DNA of 18,214 bases. Source: an uncultured Oscillospiraceae bacterium. Lineage in GTDB: Bacteria > Bacillota > Clostridia > Oscillospirales > Acutalibacteraceae. Under the pieces are notes generated by a model that was given only the letters and a program-made list of their open reading frames with translations, was not told the DNA's origin and made no database searches. The stretch lies in assembly GCA_902478455.1 (NCBI GenBank), contig CABSLJ010000028.1, positions 1-18,214 of the forward strand. The letters are read 5' to 3'. Position 1 is the stretch's first letter. Each line of letters starts with the position of its first letter. The translations under genes were made by a program, and so were the position numbers. Below, piece by piece: positions 14,985 through 18,214 of this stretch.

Positions 14985-15854
14985 TCATTCCGGCTGCGGC
15001 GCCGCTTCCAGCGTAATATTTCCAAGCTTTCCGCTGCGGAATTCATCGAGCACCATCACAGAGGCGCGCTCGGTGTCTATCTCCCCGCCGGAAATGAGCA
15101 TCCCGCGCTTTCTGCCCACCTGCTCCAAAAGCTCGTGGCCAGCAAGCCCCTGCGCCGCTCCCAGACGGTAGCGCTTCTCGAGCGCACTGGGGACATGCGC
15201 GCTGAGATACTCCAACAGTCTTCCGGCAAGCTGCTCGGTGTCCATGATCTGATCCTTGACAGCCCCTGTAAAGGCCAGCTTTTCCCCCACGGCCGGGTCC
15301 TCAAACTTGGGCCAGAGCACGCCGGGCGTATCGAGCAGTTCGAAGCCATTGGAAACGGTGAACCACTGATTGCCCCGCGTCACGCCCGGACGGTCTTCCA
15401 CCTTGGCCTTGCTGCCTCCCGCCATGCGGTTGATGAAGGAGGATTTGCCCACGTTCGGGATGCCCACCACCATCATCCGGAGAGGACGCCCCACCATGCC
15501 CTTGCGCTGCCAGGCGGCGATCTGCTCCTTTAAAAGCGCGCGCAGCCTGGGCTGAATCGCGCCGAGCCCTTTGCCGGACTTACAATCGACAGCTAGGGCG
15601 CTGACGCCCTTTTTCTGATAATAGGCGATCCAGGCCGCCGTGGCCTGCGGGTCGGCCATATCGCATTTATTCAGCAGAATCATTCTCGGCTTGGAGCCGA
15701 GAATGCGGTCGAGCTCGGGATTGCGGCTGCTTTCGGGCACGCGGGCGTCGGTCAGCTCGGCCACGGCGTCCACCAGCCGGAGGCTTGACTCTATCTGCCG
15801 CCGGGTTTTTGTCATATGCCCCGGAAACCATTGAATTGCTTGCATCTCACTCAT
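14985..15854 (-). CDS. ylqF: Ribosome biogenesis GTPase YlqF/RbgA
   Basis: A 289-aa circularly permuted GTPase needed for a late step of 50S assembly in Bacillota. The motif order shows the permutation: G5-like DARVP at 36-40, G4 NKCD at 62-65, then G1 GIPNVGKSS at 131-139 and G3 DTPG at 175-178. The N-terminal WFPGHM signature is at 9-14. The helical C-terminal domain (from about 190) is the rRNA-binding ANTAR-like part. Its ATG overlaps the lepB stop in ATGA, with GGAGG upstream inside lepB, so translation is coupled. Its location near rplS fits the family role, because RbgA acts on the large subunit. Confidence 0.96.
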   Translation of the reverse strand: MSEMQAIQWFPGHMTKTRRQIESSLRLVDAVAELTDARVPESSRNPELDRILGSKPRMILLNKCDMADPQATAAWIAYYQKKGVSALAVDCKSGKGLGAIQPRLRALLKEQIAAWQRKGMVGRPLRMMVVGIPNVGKSSFINRMAGGSKAKVEDRPGVTRGNQWFTVSNGFELLDTPGVLWPKFEDPAVGEKLAFTGAVKDQIMDTEQLAGRLLEYLSAHVPSALEKRYRLGAAQGLAGHELLEQVGRKRGMLISGGEIDTERASVMVLDEFRSGKLGNITLEAAPQPE

Positions 15855-16444
15855 GAATACAAATTTCCTCCCAGACGGTTGAAGGGGAAAACGATCAGCT
15901 GCGCCTTGCCGAGGATGTAGCGCTTGTCGATCAGGCCGACGCGCGTGAAGCGGCTGTCCAGCGAATCGTTCCGGTTGTCTCCCATCACGAAGACATAGCC
16001 CTCCGGAATCACCTCGGGAATTTCCGCATCCCCCCGTTTGGTGGTTTTGCTGTTGATGTAGGGCTCGTTGAGCAGCACGCCGTCCACGTAGACCTCGCCT
16101 TTGTCAAAATCGATCTTCAGGGTTTGTCCCTCCACGGCGATGACCCGCTTGATCAGTGGCTCCTGCATCTCCCCCGCGTGGGAAATGACCACAATATCCC
16201 CCGGCTGCGGGTCATAAAAGAGATTGGTGATCACCACGCGGTCCTCATTGTGAAGCGTGGGATACATCGAAGTGCCGCTGACGCTGACAATGCGGAACAA
16301 AAAGGTAAAGATGATGACAACGGTGATCAGCGAGGTCACCAGCGCCTCCACCCATTCAAAGCAGCTTTTGGTCACTCGGGCGCGGGCGGAATCGCCGTCG
16401 TGCTCGGTGGGCTCGCGCAGAGCCCGGGGCCAGCGGAAATCCAT
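15851..16444 (-). CDS. lepB: Signal peptidase I
   Basis: A 197-aa membrane serine protease that removes signal peptides from exported proteins. One N-terminal transmembrane helix (about 32-52) follows a charged cytoplasmic stretch. Catalytic Ser59 lies in SGTSMYPTL and the general base Lys99 in LIKRVIAVEG. The box-E motif GDNRNDSLDSR is present near 155-165. The single helix and short length are typical of Gram-positive type I enzymes. An in-frame TAG lies just before the ATG, so the start is fixed, yet the ribosome site is poor (AAGGA about 13 nt away). It heads the ylqF-rnhB-yraN-dipeptidase operon and sits downstream of the rplS terminator, so a promoter is expected in 16445-16511, though none stands out. 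Confidence 0.96.
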   Translation of the reverse strand: MDFRWPRALREPTEHDGDSARARVTKSCFEWVEALVTSLITVVIIFTFLFRIVSVSGTSMYPTLHNEDRVVITNLFYDPQPGDIVVISHAGEMQEPLIKRVIAVEGQTLKIDFDKGEVYVDGVLLNEPYINSKTTKRGDAEIPEVIPEGYVFVMGDNRNDSLDSRFTRVGLIDKRYILGKAQLIVFPFNRLGGNLYS

Positions 16445-16511
16445 GGGACGCTACACATCCTTTCCTTTCGGGCAGACCGCTTGCAGCGCGGTTTCTCCTG
16501 AAATCAAAAGC

Positions 16512-16538
16512 AAAAAAAGGGACTTGCGTCCCTTTTTT
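16512..16538 (-). terminator. Rho-independent terminator of rplS
   Basis: On the minus strand AAAAAAGGGAC and GTCCCTTTTTTT flank a GCAA tetraloop, with the T run directly after the GC stem. It begins 10 nt after the rplS stop. The A/T flanks make it symmetric, but no converging gene exists. Confidence 0.92.
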
Positions 16539-16547
16539 GAAGCGAGG

Positions 16548-16895
16548 TTATTTCTTGATCTGTTCCTTGACCTTGGCGGCCTTGCCGACACGGTCGCGCA
16601 GATAATACAGCTTGCTGCGGCGGACACGGCCCCTGCGGATGATGTCCACACCCTGCACGTTGGGAGAATGGATCGGGAAAACCCTCTCCACGCCGACGCC
16701 GTAAGAAACACGGCGGACGGTAAAGGTCTCCGAAATACCGCTGCCTCTGCGGGCAATAACGGTTCCTTCAAACATCTGGATTCTTTCTCTTTCGCCTTCA
16801 CGGATATTCACGTGAACCCTGACGGTGTCACCGATGCTGAACTTGGGGAGTTCAGCCTTCAGGGATTCAGCTGCAATGGTTTTCAGGGCGTCCAT
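16548..16895 (-). CDS. rplS: Large ribosomal subunit protein L19 (bL19)
   Basis: A 115-aa protein of the 50S subunit at the interface with 30S. The whole length aligns in my reading with bL19: an N-terminal MDALKTIAAESLK helix, the VRVHVNIREGERERIQMFEG segment (landmark only), RRGSGISETFTVRR, GVGVERVFPIHSP and the basic C-terminal LYYLRDRVGKAAKVKE. The ATG at 16893-16895 is supported by AAGGAGG 11 nt upstream. The open frame upstream is the leader, not protein. It is a single-gene transcript with its own promoter and terminator. In many relatives trmD, rimM and rpsP lie directly upstream; here a membrane-protein pair and a gene relic are found instead. Confidence 0.98.
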   Translation of the reverse strand: MDALKTIAAESLKAELPKFSIGDTVRVHVNIREGERERIQMFEGTVIARRGSGISETFTVRRVSYGVGVERVFPIHSPNVQGVDIIRRGRVRRSKLYYLRDRVGKAAKVKEQIKK

Positions 16896-17038
16896 AATGA
16901 TGATTTCCTCCTTATTTGTCAGACATTCATGCCTGCCCATATGCGGATGGCGTGGCGGCAGAGGACTGTCAGCTTCAATGTTCGGCAATAAGCCGGGCAT
17001 TGAACCCCGTCGAAAAAGGGCGACGGTATCCAAATGCC
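16896..17038 (-). promoter_or_regulatory. Structured 5' leader of rplS, possible L19 leader
   Basis: The predicted transcript starts at 17037-17038 and its first bases already pair. GGCATT (17033-17038) joins AATGCC (16996-17001), enclosing CCGTCG/CGACGG (17021-17026 with 17007-17012). A second hairpin CGGC-TTATT-GCCG (16983-16995) follows at once. A third, CAGGCA...TGTCTG, lies just before the ribosome site at about 16919-16934. Autoregulatory L19 leaders are known in Bacillota (Rfam has an L19_leader family). Whether this one matches that consensus I cannot check. Confidence 0.5.
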
Positions 17039-17043
17039 TATAT

Positions 17044-17072
17044 ATCATAGCACAAAGGGCGCTCGGATGCAA
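17044..17072 (-). promoter_or_regulatory. Promoter of rplS
   Basis: The minus strand has TTGCAT (17067-17072), a 17-nt spacer and TATGAT (17044-17049), preceded by TGC (extended -10). Start is expected at about 17037-17038, exactly where the first leader stem begins. Confidence 0.8.
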
Positions 17073-17088
17073 GTTTTTTCTTCCAAAA

Positions 17089-17314
17089 TCAATCGATTCT
17101 TTTGTTACAGTCAAAGCGCACTTGATCCCGCTCTTTTTGTTGCTGCTCCCGCCTCAGGCGTTCCCTTGCCCCTGAGATGGATCCCCTTTCTTTGGCGAGA
17201 TAGGCTTCGATAAATTTATTTTCGTTTTTAGTTTAATCCTTTATGACGCTTTTTTCAAGTCTGGAAAAGCCTTCCATGACAGCTTGCGCGATTTTTCCGT
17301 TCGCCTTTCCCCAT
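17089..17314 (-). pseudogene. Relic of a small helical protein gene with a frameshift and an in-frame stop
   Basis: One minus-strand frame reads WGKANGKIAQAVMEGFSRLE, then KSVIKD, a TAA stop (17233-17235), and then in the same frame TKNENKFIEAYLAKERG and a charged tail ending at a TGA (17089-17091). It has no start codon in frame. An ATG at 17312-17314 is one base out, and removing one G from the GGGG run (17309-17312) would join it to this frame. Two lesions therefore separate an otherwise protein-like, amphipathic, Glu/Arg/Gln-rich reading frame of about 75 codons. From memory it resembles small clostridial proteins with an IAxxVxxGYKxIE...KFVExYL...EEAKxRL pattern. That family recognition is unverified. 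It directly follows the 224-aa membrane protein gene. Confidence 0.6.
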
Positions 17315-17326
17315 GTAGACTGTACC

Positions 17327-18001
17327 TTATATACGTTCCTTTCTCCCCTGAATGGTCAGGGAAATTCCGAGCGTCAGAACAAACAGAAAGGCGGCGGCTC
17401 CCGTCAACGCATTCATCGTCTGTATTTGTTCCCTTTCCATGGAACCAAACGAAACCAGCATGGAGCGCTGAAGGGTCAGAAGGGAGGCCGCCACTTCGGC
17501 ATAGCCAATGTTGCGGATGACCTTCATCAGCGGAGTGGGATTTTGACGCCGTTTGACAGCCCTTCTGATTGCCATGGCGATTTTGTAGAAGGTGTAGGTT
17601 GCAATGGTGATCATCGTGATTTCATCGTATTTTGTAGCGATGTTCTGAGACAGACTGACAGAGATTACCGCGATCAGAATCAATCCCAATACCATCAGCA
17701 GGACGCCGGACAGCCTCGTCACGAGGTATTCCATATTGCCGGAAGACTCAGAGCCATGCCTGCGTATGCAGAGCACCGCGGAAAAACGCATGGTAGCTAA
17801 AATTCCGTAAAAAGCGCACATCATAACAAACCACAGCGATTCATTTAAAATGCCGAGTATCATATGATACAAAGCATACATAAGGTTGCATGCAAAAGCA
17901 GCCGCCGCAGATGCAAGGATTCGGTAACGCCCGCTGACCGCCATCCGCCTGCCGACAGTGGATCGGGACAGCAGACGGACGGCCATTCCTCTCAACTTCA
18001 C
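17327..18001 (-). CDS. Uncharacterised multi-pass membrane protein
   Basis: A 224-aa integral membrane protein with five or six hydrophobic segments, at about 27-49, 55-80, 97-118, 126-146, 166-186 (weaker) and 196-216, and a basic loop near 146-160. The GTG at 17999-18001 is chosen because it overlaps the stop of the 66-aa gene in GTGA. The longer frame upstream would run antiparallel to nothing real and simply overlap that gene. The stretch around 128-185 (ITIATYTFYKIAMAI ... IRNIGYAEVAASLLTLQ) recalls hypothetical membrane proteins of Clostridia. I cannot name a function or transport motif. It is co-transcribed with the upstream 66-aa gene and followed by the gene relic. Confidence 0.75.
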   Translation of the reverse strand: MKLRGMAVRLLSRSTVGRRMAVSGRYRILASAAAAFACNLMYALYHMILGILNESLWFVMMCAFYGILATMRFSAVLCIRRHGSESSGNMEYLVTRLSGVLLMVLGLILIAVISVSLSQNIATKYDEITMITIATYTFYKIAMAIRRAVKRRQNPTPLMKVIRNIGYAEVAASLLTLQRSMLVSFGSMEREQIQTMNALTGAAAFLFVLTLGISLTIQGRKERI

Positions 18002-18198
18002 GCCTTGATTCCCTTCGTCAGTGGGATCAGGCACAGCAGAATCGCAATTCCAGCGAGTCCGATCACAATTCCGGCAATCATCTTGCCCCAAACCATGCTG
18101 AAGCACATTCCCACGCCCAACGCCAACGCGCCGACAACGCCCACCATCGCTCTGAGAACCGTTTTTCCGGATATCCGTACAGGCTCCTTATGCTCCAT
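17998..18198 (-). CDS. Small two-helix membrane protein, unknown function
   Basis: A 66-aa protein with two hydrophobic helices (about 16-36 and 41-60) joined by a short MVWGK turn, a charged N-terminus and a basic C-terminus (TKGIKA). Glycine-rich helix faces (GVVGALALGVG, GIVIGLAGI) suggest close helix packing. Similar short proteins occur widely in clostridial genomes, to my memory without a known role. The ATG at 18196-18198 has a GGAGG only 3 nt away, and the frame stays open to the window edge, so the true start could lie upstream. Its stop overlaps the GTG of the 224-aa membrane protein, implying translational coupling. Confidence 0.7.
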   Translation of the reverse strand: MEHKEPVRISGKTVLRAMVGVVGALALGVGMCFSMVWGKMIAGIVIGLAGIAILLCLIPLTKGIKA

Positions 18199-18214
18199 CC
18201 GCCTCCATACAAAC

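Noticed and set aside
14942..15046. 35-codon extension of rnhB
   Set aside because: It overlaps the end of ylqF, has no RNase HII similarity, and a strong ribosome site precedes the inner ATG.
16896..17114. 73-codon N-terminal extension of rplS
   Set aside because: L19 is about 115 aa, and the extra region holds the promoter and leader hairpins.
1..18214. CRISPR arrays, insertion sequences, phage or defence genes
   Set aside because: I found no regularly spaced repeats, transposase or integrase motifs, or terminal inverted repeats with target duplications on either strand.

Overview
This window reads as ordinary chromosome from a moderately GC-rich Bacillota, most likely class Clostridia (an Oscillospiraceae/Ruminococcaceae-like gut anaerobe is my guess; the family level is inference). 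The evidence is the gene order tig-clpP-clpX-lon-engB and rplS-lepB-ylqF-rnhB-yraN, strong Shine-Dalgarno sites, TTGACA/TATAAT-type promoters with extended -10 elements, a YerC regulator and a DUF1540 protein. Almost everything is transcribed on the minus strand, so the text below runs from high to low coordinates. I see no mobile element, CRISPR array or phage gene.

18198-17089: an uncharacterised membrane pair (a 66-aa two-helix protein overlapping a 224-aa multi-helix protein), then a decayed small gene with a frameshift in a G run and an in-frame stop. 17072-16512: rplS (ribosomal protein L19) with its own promoter, a structured 143-nt leader and a strong terminator. 16444-13044: a tightly packed operon of lepB (signal peptidase I), ylqF/rbgA (50S assembly GTPase), rnhB (RNase HII), a YraN/UPF0102 protein and an M19 dipeptidase. 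13047-11353: thrC, whose promoter is embedded in the end of the dipeptidase gene. 11029-11246: the only plus-strand gene, a 56-aa DUF1540 protein with its own RBS and terminator. 10946-10263: a calcineurin-like metallophosphoesterase.

10232-2312: a proteostasis block made of tig (trigger factor), clpP and clpX, closed by a hairpin, then lon, engB and lysA, closed by a long multi-segment hairpin. Trigger factor folds nascent chains, ClpXP and Lon degrade failed ones, EngB matures the large ribosomal subunit, and LysA makes lysine. 2263-244: a three-gene operon with a good promoter: yerC, a SAM methyltransferase and hslO (redox chaperone Hsp33). 223-1: a strong promoter driving a tRNA-Val / tRNA-Asp cluster that runs off the left edge.

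Most of the window is housekeeping. The points worth a second look are the small-gene relic next to the membrane pair, the L19 leader, the 87-nt hairpin after lysA, the easily missed DUF1540 gene, and a recurring TGCTANNAT -10 element in all four protein-gene promoters found.
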